Assembly: GCA_000467715.1 (NCBI GenBank)
Contig: AJFK01000780.1
Span: forward strand, 103,027-167,026
Direction of reading: 5' to 3'
DNA length: 64,000 nt
Source: Hysterium pulicare CBS 123377
Lineage: Eukaryota > Ascomycota > Dothideomycetes > Hysteriales > Hysteriaceae
In this document: positions 10,637-23,141 of the stretch, piece after piece
Layout: each line of letters starts with the position of its first letter
Position numbering within the stretch: the stretch's first letter is position 1
The notes under the pieces: model-generated
Database searches by the model: none
Seen by the model: only the letters and a program-made list of their open reading frames with translations
What the model was told of the DNA's origin: nothing
Translations under genes and position numbers: made by a program

Positions 10637-13600
10637 TCACACCAGCACCCATTCGCTTCCTCTCTTAATGAACTTATCCAGCATCATAGTGAGGTCCGAA
10701 AGAACGAAGCGGCAGATGTAGAAACCGAAGAATTCAGCGGCGTGCCTGGCGCTGAGTTCTAGTCCGACGTGCGTGGGAGATGAGTGTTTGAGGCCTGGAT
10801 CCTCGACTTGGCGGGCGATTTGGTCTGTGTGTAGAGAGTAAGCAGGTGATCATGGGTATCATTAGTATCAAGCAGGCAGCTTACCTAATATTTGAACCGC
10901 GTCGAACAGTCTCGCCAAGCTTTCCATGTAGCTCGAGTTAGGACCCTCGAATACCACATTGTAGACATCTCTCTTTGCAAATCGGATGTTTGGCAGGCTA
11001 GTCATCGGTAGTGTCGACATGGTCAATGTATCCTTTGACACCTCGCTTGCGGATCCTTTACCTCCGGCCATACTGCTGAGTCCTATTGCTGAATTCTTCG
11101 AGCGGAGTTTCCGCCATGATGTAAGGTACGATTTGCCCTGCGAAACAGCGCCCTTAGGAGCATGATCTTGTGATCCGTGAGAACCTTTCTCGTTCGACCC
11201 ATCGCCATTAGTCGTACCATTCCCCACCGTGTACGCGTCTTTGAAAAGCGACGAGACGCCGTGAACACCGACTTCATTGCCTAGCTTCTTTGAAAGTTGA
11301 GTTTGGACTCGGTCTAACTCGACTTCTAGCGCTTGCATTTCATCTAGTACAGCGTCGGCGTCAAGCGTGTCTACACCACCAAGCTTCTGCAACGCTGCGG
11401 TGAGATAGTCGCAATTGGCAATTTTATCATCGACGTTCTTAAGCTTGACACCTTTCACACGCCACACGTCGCGAGGGACAAATAGTTTGGTCGAGAGGTA
11501 ACCACCTCGAGGGTGCGCAATCGTTTGGTAGAAACATCTCATGAGCCAGAAAGGTCGGAGAAGATAAGAGTCCGGGCAGGGTTCAAGGGGTATAGGAGCG
11601 TTTATGGCAAGAGCATTTGGAGATCCCGGGCTATATGGCGAGTGGATATCACTTTCGAATAGATGCATGCCTCCTGTTGGTAAGCCATCAACATTGAACG
11701 TCGGTACACTTGGAGTGGGAACAGTCTGCGCAGCATTGCTTTGTTTTCGAGCTGTGAACGAGAAGGTCGTGCTAAGAGGTGTGCCAAGAGACCCATCTGA
11801 TCCATCGGGACTGGACATAGATAACGTTCGCTGTTTCAAGCTCAGTGACGATTTGTTCTTTCTTATCCCTGCTCCAGGGGGTTTCCCAGGCTGCTTGGGT
11901 GATGATGGCACAAGAGTGCTGTCATTAGAAATCGCTTGACTTAGAGCAGGCGTGGCAGGTGAGATCGTGAAAGTAGTATCGACAGGGCTCGGTATAGGGA
12001 GTTGTGGTGAAGGTGCAGTGAGGCCGAAGGGTTGTTGAGCTTGTGAAGCTGGTAGACCAGGCATCTTGAACGCTGGCTCTAGAATCGTAGAAGCACCATT
12101 GAGGGTAGCACTAGCCGACTTGGGGATGGGTGGCAAATCGGGTATAGAATCCTTGTCCGTGGAATAGGAGGGCTTCTCGGTCTGCGGAGGGGGTGGTACA
12201 GGGGGTAGTGATGTTTCGATTTTGAGAGTCTTGGCGTTCTGTCCGGATAACCTCCTGCTCCGGACTCCAGGGCCTTGGTTCAGGGAAATGCTGGGCGGTC
12301 TTGGCAACGAATTGGAAATGTTGACAGATTGTGAAGCTTTTGGCGTGTCAGATATTGCCGGTAAGGCCCCGGTGGGTGGGGGCACTGGTGGTGGGGAATG
12401 AGCTGGAGGCTTTTGCGACAATCTCGGAGGATATACAACTTCCGCGACCGTTGATAATGAAGTACCCCCTGTAGTTCGGTGGGAGGATACTGAGCTATTG
12501 TACGTGCTGCCGGAGAAGCCGCTTGAGTCAGACTGTCGTGGCAGGGCCGACTTCGTTTGGAGGTCAAAATCGAATCCATCCAGCATATATTCTCTTGTCA
12601 TTTCATCCAAGAGACGTTCCTCCTCTTCCGCATCGTCCTGGAAATTGAATTCCGCACTTGCTCTCACATGCGGCAATGTCTCGTTCCGAAGTTTATCCCT
12701 ATATCGATACTTCGCCGCAGAAATAGCTTCTTCTCGTTCGGCCTCGCGAACAGCCTCTTTCGCTAATTCAACATTTCGAAGTCTATGAGCAATTATGTCG
12801 TCTTCTGGCGACATATCTTCATCCTCATAGGGCTCCAATCCGTCGTCGTATGCAGCTTCGACTGCAGCATCCAAAGCAGCATCAAACTCTGCTTCCGTAG
12901 CTCCACTCCCCCTACGAATATGCTTCCGTCTAAGTCCGCGTAGGGAGAGTGAATGTACTGAAGAAGAACATGAGGATCCGCCAGACTCGTCAATCGTATC
13001 TAGCCAGGATATGGATTCGTTACTGTTTCCTCTGGCATGTTTCACCATCGACGGCGGTTTAGGCTGTAAAATGCTGGGAGGCACGATGGGTTCATCCGGT
13101 TGAGTCCGCTTTTCCTGAAAGTTAGGTGAGATCGGTCTCCTAGGAGATAGAGGTGGTGGCATATAACTTCTGTCCATAGGTGATTCCAATCCAGAATGCT
13201 CTAAATTCGGTATTGCTTGTCCTAACCTCCCTGGCGGAGGTTGCAAAAGGAAAGTCGACGAATTCGGCATTGACCGCTCTACATCTCGGATTGCCGTTGC
13301 TAAGACTGATTCTCTTGCTCCACCAGATTGCCCTAGCCGTAAAGGCAGAGACCTCTGTGGTGGCTCTGGCTCTGCATTTATAGATCGGTCATTTACTATT
13401 CTAGTCATAGTGGCCGTTTGAATTATTGCAGGTTCGTCGTCATCCCTGGGCAAAGCTAATAATATCGACTGTGTCTCATCCAAAGATTCGTTGCTCATAG
13501 GCCGTGCAGGTAAAGTCTTGCCAGCGGCTGATTGGTACCCGGGGTCCAGTCGTCGGAGTTCTTCGATTCGGGTCGTGTAAGTTACTCGCTACAAGAGAAT

Positions 13601-14825
13601 GATCATTAGAAAAGCACATGCAGACTGCTATACTAGAGTCACGTACAATTGCATCCAACTTCCGTCTGTCTTCCTCGCCTGAACTCCGTATCATCACCTG
13701 CTGTAAAAGTTTGCACGCATCGCTGTACGCCTCCGTGGCGCCTTCGAAATTTTGCGCATTGTCTAGCAAGACTGCAGTGTTGGCCTTCTGCAGAGCCCTG
13801 GAAAGCATTGTTTTCTTGTCTTTCTCCCTCCGCTCGCGATTGCGCGGAGGGGATCTTGTGCCTCCTTCGTCGAATCTACTACCACTGGAATCACTCTGAC
13901 CTCTCGACCTATTATCGAAATCGTTGTCCTTTGATCCACCTCTTCTTTCGCGGTTGGCAAATTGCGTTGGTTTCTGAGCTGTATCCCTTGTATTAGCAGT
14001 AGAAGGTTGACTTGATGTGGAAGGGCGAGAACTACTATTGCTGGCCTTGTTTCTTGCTTCGGACTCCAGCAAGCTGATTGGAGGAGAGCCAAGGGGTGAC
14101 TTTCCCGATTTGCCGCGGGAAGATGGGCGCTGAGAATTTGCTGTGCCACTGCGGGGTTTAGAATTGAAGTAATCGGTCGAATTATTAGTTGTATATGTAC
14201 TGGGAGTAAAAATGGCGGCCGTGTCGGGGGTGTTGGTGGCAGAGCTGTTCTGGGAGCTTGGGTCGTATACGGTAGCGGGCAGAAAAGGTAATGATGGTAT
14301 TTGCGGAAGAGCCGTCACTGGAGATGAGATATTGTAGGCAGGGGAGCGCGGTCCAGCACGTCGATGTGGACTTGAAGTCGGCGAGCGTTTTGATTGAGCG
14401 GAAATATTTGCAGGAGGAGAGGATTGATGTGCGGCGAAGCCATTGAGGGAGGAAAAGGAGGAGTTGTTGCTGATACTGAGTCGTCTTGAGAAACTGCCCT
14501 GGCGTGAGTGACTCTTCTCCTTTGCCGAAGACTTGCTCGAAGCAGTCGACTGCGACCAGCGATTGAGATTCCCAATGCCCTCCCTAAGGTTGCCAATGCT
14601 CTCTACAGCGACATGGGCGACGCTGGACCTTCGAGTGGAAGAAGGCGGTGTGGGTTTCTTGTGGGGTTTGGAAGGATCAGGGACCGTGTCCTTCAGCGAG
14701 GCCGAGCGTTTGACGGTAACGACGGAAGAGGACGAGACAGAATTGGATCTCGACGACTTGCGGTTGTGGAAGGGTGCTGAGGGGAGGTCGGATGCCTGAG
14801 AAGGTGGTGCCTGGGATTTGTTCAT
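10637..14825 (-). CDS. Large MIT-domain protein
   Basis: Predicted 1356-residue protein. Exons on the minus strand: 14825-13647, 13588-10885, 10824-10637. The first 330 residues are Ser/Pro-rich and disordered. An MIT (microtubule interacting and trafficking) three-helix domain spans about 338-410 (LSRALQKANTAVLLDNAQNF, KLDAIRVTYTTRIEELRRLD); its last helix is completed only after removing the 58-nt intron at 13589-13646. A second long disordered, proline-rich stretch follows, with an acidic segment near PYEDEDMSPEDD. A conserved C-terminal globular part starts near PCPDSYLLRPFWLMRCFYQT and ends with ARHAAEFFGFYICRFVLSDL. MIT domains usually bind ESCRT-III tails, so an endosomal role is possible, but this long fungal form has no function I can name. 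Confidence 0.85.
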
Positions 14826-16428
14826 GGTGGTGGAGGAGGCCCTAGAGCAAGCGTCTCAGACGGCCGAGGACGGCTATGCACATGTACCCGACGTTCATGC
14901 AAAGCTATTGATGCGGCATGGCTCCGGTGCAGGAACGCGCTCACACTGGCGACGATACAGCCGGACGAGAAGCGTGGAACTGGTGTGATTGTGCGATTGT
15001 GTGATTGTTGCGGCGGTGTATCGTGAGGCGGTCCAAGTGATGCCCTTCCTTGGTGGTGGAGAGCGAGCGAGAGGGTCAGGTTGCGAGCCTACCGAACAGG
15101 CAATCCCTGAAGCCCGTCAGGGGTTTCTCCCACTGCTGGCTATATCCGCCTAGCACAGGAGAAGAGCAGCTTAGCAGCAGCTCCACAGCGGACGCTTTGA
15201 GCAGCGCGCCCAGAGGAAAAGGGACCGTGGCTTGCAGTGCTTGCGCCAGGCGGGCCAAAGAGTCGCGCAATAATGAACGCCTGCCGTGCTGCTTTCCGTG
15301 CTGAAAAGCAAAATCTCCGTCGCAGCCAAAATAGTCTCGGGATTCAACTGCTAGAACACTCCGTATTCTTCCATGCGACGCTGACAGGTACGCGACCCTT
15401 CAGCCTTGCTTCGTCCCAGGGCGACTGTTCGTTCGCCGTTGCGTCCCCGCTCTTGTTGCTGCAATGGACGCCTCGAAACAGGGCTGGGCCGGCGAATCAC
15501 TCGAGTGACTGGTTTGTGATCTCCCTGTGACAGTCTTGAACTTGTCTTTCGCTCGCTGAAGGTTTCGAGCTGTCCGGGGCTTGTACGCTCCAATATTTGC
15601 TTGTACTGCAACCTTTGCTTCCGTTCCACTCTACAGATTCGCGTCTTTTACGTGACCTGACTAGCTGCGCGGTGCAAAGAGCGAGCCCAACTGTATGGGT
15701 GAACGGTCGGTGCTTGCTGACGGCGTGGTCCACAATTCTTCTAACGTCGGCGGTCGATCTATCTATGGAAAAGAGATGAATTCAAAGAAGCCTTCTAGTG
15801 AGAGGCTAGAAGACTGAGGAGCTTCCAAGTTTTCACGCGTTGGAAATTGGGATGACAGGATGGATGAAGGATCAGGACAGGCTGTCATCACCATATGACT
15901 GAACTCCGTTTAGCTATGTATACAGGTGCTTTTGATTCATTGTGGCTCTGTGTCTCCTACTCTCCGTGTTCCGTTCTCTGCTGTTTCGAGACAGTGTCTT
16001 GAATCATCCCTCTCTACGAGTACAAACTACTCGGTTCACGCCGAAAGCCAAAATTGACTCGCGCAACTTCATACGAGTCAAGCCATTGGGCACAGGTTTG
16101 GGTTTTGAAGTCTTCCATGTTTCCACTGTGCTAGTTATGCACATCTCTACATGGTCTATGTAGCTGAGAGCCAGATGACGTGCGTAATCCGCCCTCATCC
16201 CAAAGCGCCGAGGATGTTTACACTGTGAGAACTGCGACGTTTCAGCGTCCAGTTTCTCACTATTGACGTCATAAAATTCTCCGTGTCGCGCGTATCGCCG
16301 TCTGTAACGGTGCAATGTTACCGAGATACTTCAGCCCTAACAGCGCATGTGTATGTAGACAGCTTGCCCCTACCTAGGTAGTCCCATCAACCCCTCACGC
16401 AAAAGTCCTTAAAGACTGCCCGTAAAGC
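14826..16428. other. Long upstream region of the MIT-domain gene
   Basis: 1.6 kb between the 3' end of CSN3 and the start of the MIT-domain gene, both on the minus strand. I find no credible gene. A perfect 12-bp palindrome sits at 16370-16381. Remaining sequence looks like promoter and 5' UTR. Confidence 0.5.
16370..16381. repeat. Palindrome CTACCTAGGTAG, copy 1
   Basis: Perfect 12-bp inverted repeat, identical to the copy at 18248-18259. It lies just beyond the 3' end of CSN3, far upstream of the MIT-domain gene. Confidence 0.8.
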
Positions 16429-18159
16429 TCAATGCAAGTCTGCCATCATGTCTTCTTCTCCCTCGGCAGCTTCATCCCAGGTCGTGTCCATGGCCTCCCC
16501 GGATGCGTTAGCCGCCGCCTTCTTGCTCTGGCGCTTAAGGTGTTCAAGGTATTCCTTGGTAAGGCTGAAGCGGTAATCCACTGCCTTCACCTGCGCGGCT
16601 AGAAGATTGGTCCGCTCCGTTTGTTCTAATAACGCTTGCTGTTGCTGCTTCTCTGTCCTGGCCAACGGGCCCTGTGTTGGGTCCGGGAAGAATCGAAGCA
16701 CTACAACCTCCTCTGCTTTTGTCAGGCGATCGATGCGGGCATTCAAATAACCGTCACTGATTAGTTTCTGTAAATATGGCTCCAGCTCTTCTAGGCTAAT
16801 TCCAGTTATGATCGCAACGTTGGATAGGGGGATTGCGGAGTATGTTTGTTGAAGTCTAGAAATGAAGACCCTATACTGGGCTTCGAGAAGCTCTGTCACG
16901 AGTCCGATGTTACCATCCTACGTACGAATTCATGTTAGCAACTAGACTTAAAGATATTACTTTTTTCTGTTGTAGGGGAAATTTACATCAGCCCAAAACG
17001 GTGTGCCCACGTCGGCTTGCGCTCGTAGTTTCTTGAAATCCATGGCTTGAAACGCAGCTGCTAGAGCTTCGTAAGCTTTCGATAATGATCGTATTTGTTT
17101 CATGGCATTGGCATTGGCATTCCGTGGTACCGCAGAGAGCTAGATATTGTTAGAAAGGAGCAAACGGATGCACTGGGACTATACATACCGCACCGTTCGC
17201 CAGGCAGCTAACCAGCACCCACTTCTTGTATGCTTCTACCATGAGACCATTGGCGAGATTGTTCGAAGGTGTTACAAGCACATGCTCTAGGAACTCCATA
17301 GCCTTCTTGTACTGATGTAGGCCTATATATGCCATGGCTCCTAGAACGTAGTACTCTTGAAGATTTGCAACTGTTATTTTGTCCGAGTGGCCGGACCGTG
17401 AGTTGATATACTCGCCGCTGTTTGAGTGTTCTGCGCAAGGCACGGAGCTTTCAAGTTGTTCGATGACTTGCCTCGGAATATGGGAGGGTACGCTGTGAAT
17501 ATAGTTGTCGAGAATTGGGAGAGCCGCAGCATAGGACCGTGTCTCCATGCATAGCCGAATGAACAGTAGATGGTTGGATGTAAAGGTTCCTGTGGAGGGA
17601 TCAAGTCGAATCAACGCAGATCGTATGGGTGATATTGCAATTCCGGGCTGTCGAAACAGTCAGTTACACATCGATTGTGCCCGTCTTTGAATATTTGACC
17701 CACACTTCCCATTACTCGAGCCACCCGCTCCATGTACTCCAAAAGTCTCTTCCACTCTGGTCCGACGTATCGCATCTGTATAGGATCGAATGTCTCCATG
17801 AACTCGGCAAGCTTTCTCCATCCCGTTCCTTGTGGTCTGAGTGTATCTGGGATATGTTTTTGCGCCTTGGGCTGTTCACCAGCGGTCTGGACTCGTGCTA
17901 ATAGGGCAAAGCAGTAGGCTATTGAATTTACAGCAGGATTGAGAACCTTGGATTGTCAGCACAGTCTGACGAAGTACGTTTCGAGATGTGATACCTCTAG
18001 GAGATCCTGTGGAGTGTCTGCGCCCTTTAGATAGTGGGCTGTGGATATGTTCGACAAGTTCGTAATGAAAGTGCGAGCTTGACGATCATAATCAACATTC
18101 GATTTGAGCTCCGGGGAGTCGGGCTGGAAGGAGAATAGGATGCTCAGAAGCTCGGACAT
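16429..18159 (-). CDS. CSN3: COP9 signalosome subunit 3
   Basis: Subunit of the COP9 signalosome, which removes NEDD8 from cullins. Exons on the minus strand: 18159-17995, 17946-17716, 17647-17189, 17139-16987, 16917-16429; 498 residues, normal for CSN3. The start is the first in-frame ATG (MSELLSILFSF). The middle is helical-repeat (IRLDPSTGTFTSNHLLFIRLCM, YYVLGAMAYIGLHQYKKAMEFLEHVL). The C-terminal PCI winged-helix domain is clear (YSAIPLSNVAIITGISLEELEPYLQKLISDGYLNARID), followed by an acidic tail. The intron at 17648-17715 removes a stretch that would otherwise lead to a stop and restores the family sequence RPGIAISPIRSALIRLDP. A hexamer repeat (17104-17123 region) encodes NANANA. Fungal COP9 mutants are affected in development and secondary metabolism. 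Confidence 0.88.
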
Positions 18160-18681
18160 GGTGCCAATCGGCGAGCAGTAAGGTTGTCGAGTGGAAACGG
18201 AAGTTGGGTGTTGAAGGCTTTTCGAAGAAGCAGTGGGGTAGGTTATTCTACCTAGGTAGGTGAGGTGTGTTGCCTGATGCAGTGAGGAAACGCCACACGA
18301 CAGATTCACCTCAAGTCTATAACATCGTGGAACACCCAAAGAGCTCTAGAAGGAGGCCGGAACGTTTAATATGAAATCCGTTACCTCATGAAAAGCCGTG
18401 AATGCAGAAATGATACCTCCGACTGGGGAAATAGATAATCAAGCACAGGCCCGTCAATGTTCGGTAAGGCTGTTATATCAAATACGCTAGCTTGAAGTAG
18501 GTAAAGTGTCATTGCTCCCTCTATCGATACCTGCACGTCGAAGGAGACGTCTTTGACGTTTAGAACAAGATAGAAAACTTTGGTATTACTAATAAACAAA
18601 CGCCGATAAACTGAACTAAAACGCCAAGTAATGCATAGCCAGAAGTGCCCAGCGGAGTTTCAGACGAACTCATAGGGCTGC
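18160..18681. promoter_or_regulatory. CSN3 upstream region
   Basis: 522 bp between the CSN3 start and the BUB1 stop. It contains the palindrome at 18248-18259, 89 bp before the CSN3 ATG. No gene seen. Confidence 0.5.
18248..18259. repeat. Palindrome CTACCTAGGTAG, copy 2
   Basis: Perfect 12-bp inverted repeat in the proximal promoter of CSN3; same sequence as 16370-16381, and its 10-bp core recurs at 55968-55977. Confidence 0.8.
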
Positions 18682-21600
18682 TCATCGTTTCCTTTCCTTC
18701 ACAGCCGTCTCCATCCGCCGTACCAACGCCTTCAGTCCAACTCCCTTCTCACAATTCCCCTCTAACCACATCTCCATCTTCTCTCTTACTGCCTTCATGC
18801 CCTTTAGTACCGGCAACTTTCGTCCTTCCTCTCCCTCCAGGTGCATCAAAGGGTTTAGCAGCAAGTCCAAAACCTCATTCCAAATTTCGGTTTGCCAATA
18901 TCTTTTCAGAGTTTCCCGAACCCGATAGCTCTTGGTCGCTCCCGCTCCCAATGTAGCACCACGTTCTGCAACTGTCTCAATGTACTTGCCGAATAATAAG
19001 TTGTGGACGATGCCGGCAAGACCGTGATAGTCGACTTGATACGTCCATGGACGGAGCTCCCGCATCTCAGCACAATCTGCTTCGGTCGTTTTCCAGTCCG
19101 CAATGAATTGTACATCCGGCTTAAATACCTTCATGTCGATGCCGCGGCCGAAGTCAATGAGCGCAACGCCCTTTGCTGCCCAGCCATCCCGACCATCTCG
19201 CTGGTATTGTGCAGCCCAATAATCTTCAGGTGGTAAAGCATCAAAACGGATTAATATGTTATCTGCTTTGAGATCTCCATGGATGAGGCCTTTCGCATGC
19301 AGAGATTCGACCGTTCGGAAGAGCTCGATGGAGAAGAACATCGCCATTTGCTCGTCCATGCTTCCACCCTCGGCCCGTGCAATATTGACAAGGTCAAGTA
19401 AGGTTCCCTGGTCTCTAAATTCCTCAATAAGGAAGCCTTCGTCTTTGAACATGTGCATCTCGTAGGCGTGTATGATTGACTCGGCGGCGCGTGAAACTCC
19501 TAGACGTCGTTTTGCTTGCCGCAGCATATAGAATTCCCATGCTGAAGGAGGGTCCTCCATCTTGACAGCCTCAAGCGCCCGGCGTTTGATACCAAACTCG
19601 CCTTTGCCCATCCGAGCAGGTTTCTCCTCATCTTCTTCATCATTTAAGGATTTACTTTCGACCAAGTAGACGGGGGCAAAAGCGCCCTTTCCAAGCTCCC
19701 GCTTTACAGTGTATGTAAGATCTGAGGAGCTAAAACGAAGTATCGGAGGCATCGATAGATTGGTGGCTGTCTTATCGTTACCATTCTTGCTGATCTTTGA
19801 TACTGCCTTGGTGAACTTCCGAATTTCGGCGCTTTTCCCGGACACTGAAGAAAAACCTCCGTGGTATCCATCATAAGACATTAATGGAGGCTGGATTTGA
19901 CTTAAGATGATCTCTCGAATGGCTTCATCCACAGGATTGCACTGAGCGTCCTTGATTATCGGCCCCTTCGGCACTTGTTCTTTCGACTCCACAGGTTTCT
20001 TGACCGAAGGCTGAGCTTTCGTGATTACTAAAGGCTCGGTCGGTTTCTTTGGTTCTTTCAGTACAGGCGGCGCTATTTTAACTTTGCTGTCAACTTGCTC
20101 TATTACATGTTCAAAAGGGCTGCTCCAAGGCTCACCATCATCTTCGAGTATGGCAGGCGTGCCTTTCGAACGCGATGGCGTCTTTACCGAGAAGTAGTCT
20201 TTCTGAGAACGGGCTGTAGCGACGCCAATTGAAGATTCCGTCTTTTCGACAATGGGAGTCATGAATGGAAGACGGCTGTTGGCTGCTTGAACTTGATCAC
20301 GATACGGCCGGGTTGGTACCTCGCAATCTTCCGGAGGTATTGGAATGAATCGTGTTGGCAGCATCGCTGGATGTGCTTCAGGAGAAGTGGGTGTGACCAG
20401 ATCATTATCATATTCGACCGGATTCTCTTGTGCCTCTTGCTCATCTTCCGAACACTCATCATCTGTGTCCTCCGCCTCGTTATTTTCGTTATTTCTGCCA
20501 AGACTTTTCGGAACGTGTTTACTTTCTGTAAATTCGGACCACTCAGAAACACTTTTGACATCTGTGCCATCGGCATCTTCGTCGTCTGTCGTCGTTTTGA
20601 CCGTGAAATCGGCAGCAGTAGTCTCGTCACCAAACTCGCTTGTGGCACAAGAGATCCTGCCAGTACCAGTGCTCTCACCCGCGCTGGTATAGTCGTCATC
20701 ATCACTGCTATCTTCTCCACTATCTGATTCACCGATATGGTCTCCTTCGGGCTTCAATGGCTGGTTGAAAATGTCGTAAATTTCATCCATTGCCTCCCGC
20801 GTGTGCAAAGTCATTGTTGGTTCAGTGCCTGACTTCTTCCGCTTTAGTTTTGGACCAGTTGGAGAATCTAGATTAGTTTGAACTGCACAATGTTAGACTT
20901 GCTATTCGAGGACTATCCATTTCTGTTACTTACTTGTCTGAGTCTCTGCACGCACTTCCTTAAGAACTTTTATTTTTCTGGTTCTATTTGCGCGCTCTTC
21001 CCGTCTTGCTTTTCTAGCCAACTTCGCCTTTTCAATATCAACCTGAGAAGGGGGTGTATTTTCATCATTGAGCACTAGGTTCTCCTCGATACCAGCTGCC
21101 AGAGCTGCTACTGGCTCTTCAAAGTCATGCCTTGGCGCCAAGGGTACTACTTTGGTCTTGAGTTGCTTTGCTGATCGTTCTTGATTTACGGAACCCTGAT
21201 TCACTTTCCTTTGCTCCTCTTTTCGAATGGCCGCCCAATCGTAGTCCATCCATCCTCGGTGTTTTGCCCTCAACTCTTCGAAAGAAAACTCGGCAGCCAT
21301 TGGATCACTAAGGTTAGGGTAAACAGCTTCTAAATTCACGAAGACACATTCTAACTTTCCAGTCTTCGGGTTTAAGGTTTTTTGTTGATCATGGAGCGGA
21401 TGGGGGTTGGATTGTTCGATTTGGGAATATAAAGCGGACTGAAATACAGAAAGCAAAGCAAACGCCAGCCAATTAGTCCTGTGATCGTGAATATTGAGTA
21501 TGAGGGAGTGCTTGTAGCTGAATCGAACTTACCTCGTCCTTGAACACCATCATCTTCTGAACGCCGACATTCCTCTTCCCAACCTTTAAAGTCTCCCCAG

Positions 21601-22516
21601 CCCATGGCCGCGCTTCTGCGATATTCTCCTTCTTCCGATCTGCCAAAGATCCAATGCTTTCCCAGCCCTTTGAGCTACCACTTGATCCTGGTTTGTCAGG
21701 TTGGTCTGCGTCCGAGAAGATGGCCAACTTCGGTTTCCCTACTCTGGATGTACTGGCACCAATTGGAGGGCGGGTTTGTGCTTGCGGGTCTGCTGGTGGA
21801 GTCGGCGCATGAGAGAATGGGTCGATTTTGGCGGCCAAAGCCGGGCGTACTGTTGGCAATGCAGGACTTGTAGGCTCCGCGACATCTTGTGGTCTGCTCG
21901 CACAGCGATGCTCAAAGTCGCCAAACTTTCGTATTAGGCGTTCGACGGGACGGGCCTCACGCTCCAATCCTAACTTGTACACCTCCTCTGCTTGTGTCCA
22001 CCGTCCTGCTGTCTCTAGCCATGCTGCGAATTCTTCATAGAACAGCGCAAGACCATCACCAATGTTATGACGTGCGAGATAAGCAAAAGTCTCTCGCGGA
22101 GCGTCTGAGAAGAAACGTATGTAGTGAAGCCATAGTTTGAGGTAGCGAGGATCGTTCTTGTAGTGTGTAGAGGACTGGAAGGCTTTCGTGGCGCGCTCTA
22201 GAAGTGGGCACAATTGCGACTGTGGTGTGTTTTGTGCTGATGGGTATGCATTTAGCGTCCATTTGACATAACGGTCGTAAATATCGAGAGGGTCATCGGA
22301 TTCGTCGATAGCTAGGAGCTCCTTCTCGTACTCTTGGCGTATGGCATTGTTGAGGTCTAGAGTATGAGATGGTGGAGGGGATTTTCCTGATCCGAAAGAG
22401 AGCGGTGGAGAGTACAGTTGTGCCAAAGCTTTGGCGGAACGACCGCTGGGAAGAGATTGAATGTTCTCCTTGTGGTTTTCGATGATTTCGAAATCGATCA
22501 AGTCGTCGGAAGACAT
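18682..22516 (-). CDS. BUB1: Spindle checkpoint kinase of Bub1/Mad3 (MadBub) type
   Basis: Spindle assembly checkpoint protein acting at kinetochores. Exons on the minus strand: 22516-21533, 21438-20934, 20867-18682; 1224 residues. A KEN box lies at residues 16-18 (NHKENI), followed by the TPR domain (about 60-230: DPRYLKLWLHYIRFFSDA, FYEEFAAWLETAGRW) and a second KEN box at 296-298 (DRKKENIAEARPW). Then come FSFEELRAKHRGWMDYDW and a conserved segment THTREAMDEIYDIFNQPL-like (from about 515). The C-terminal third is a kinase: ELGKGAFAPVYLVE (near 885), lysine in EAVKMEDPP, HGDLKADN in place of HRDxKxxN (usual for Bub1), and IDFGRG in the DFG position. Kinase motifs together with two KEN boxes resemble the ancestral MadBub layout rather than split Bub1 and Mad3. 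Confidence 0.92.
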
Positions 22517-23141
22517 GGCGGAAAATTGTTCGAAAAGAGAGGAAGAAACCAAGACGTTAATGAAATAACAACACCAAGTCTTACCTTCCTCTGTTGTCGT
22601 TAACCCGTCTGCGTTGGTGGTGTTGTATTTCGATGGTCCGCCAGCGCTTGCAGTAAATATTATGGTTGCACGGACCAAAATAAACAACCCGGAAAGGCTA
22701 AGCGTCTCCAAGTCACGGCCTGCACTGTCATTGTTAACTTCCTCATCTTCTGAAGTTTTGAGCGAGCATTTCAGTTCAACAATGACTTTTTAAAGGATTT
22801 TTTTCGAACCACGCGGCTGCGCACACAGATCAATTCGGGACTAGGTCTAGACGCCAAATATTGAAGAATTTCCTTCACCTGCTGTCATTCGCACATGGAA
22901 CGAAATAGTCACTTACTTTCATTTTGAAAGTCGAGATAATTGCCTTTCCGTCAGTTTCAAGATAGGGTATATCAACACTAGAAGAACACTGTAAAGTATG
23001 CGGAAGACATATGCGTCCGGTCACTGGCTCAAGGTACTCTGGAAGCGGCTGAGCCATGATTAGGCGGTCAGACACGTATTAACCTCGCTACATTTCTCGC
23101 ACCTCTTTGTAGAGGAAGAAGTTCATCTGTACCGTGGGTAG
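22517..23141. other. Upstream region of BUB1
   Basis: 625 bp between the BUB1 start and the lyase-like gene's stop. It contains a minus-strand ATG frame (23057 down to 22875) with protein-like composition and a GTAAGT site at 22916; I do not consider it proven (see findings). Confidence 0.4.

Noticed and set aside
12498-12788. Plus-strand frame inside the MIT-domain gene
   Set aside because: Antisense of a real coding exon with no independent family signal or splice structure.
17104-17123. GGCATT hexamer repeat
   Set aside because: Short coding repeat (Asn-Ala) inside a conserved CSN3 exon; no sign of independent function.
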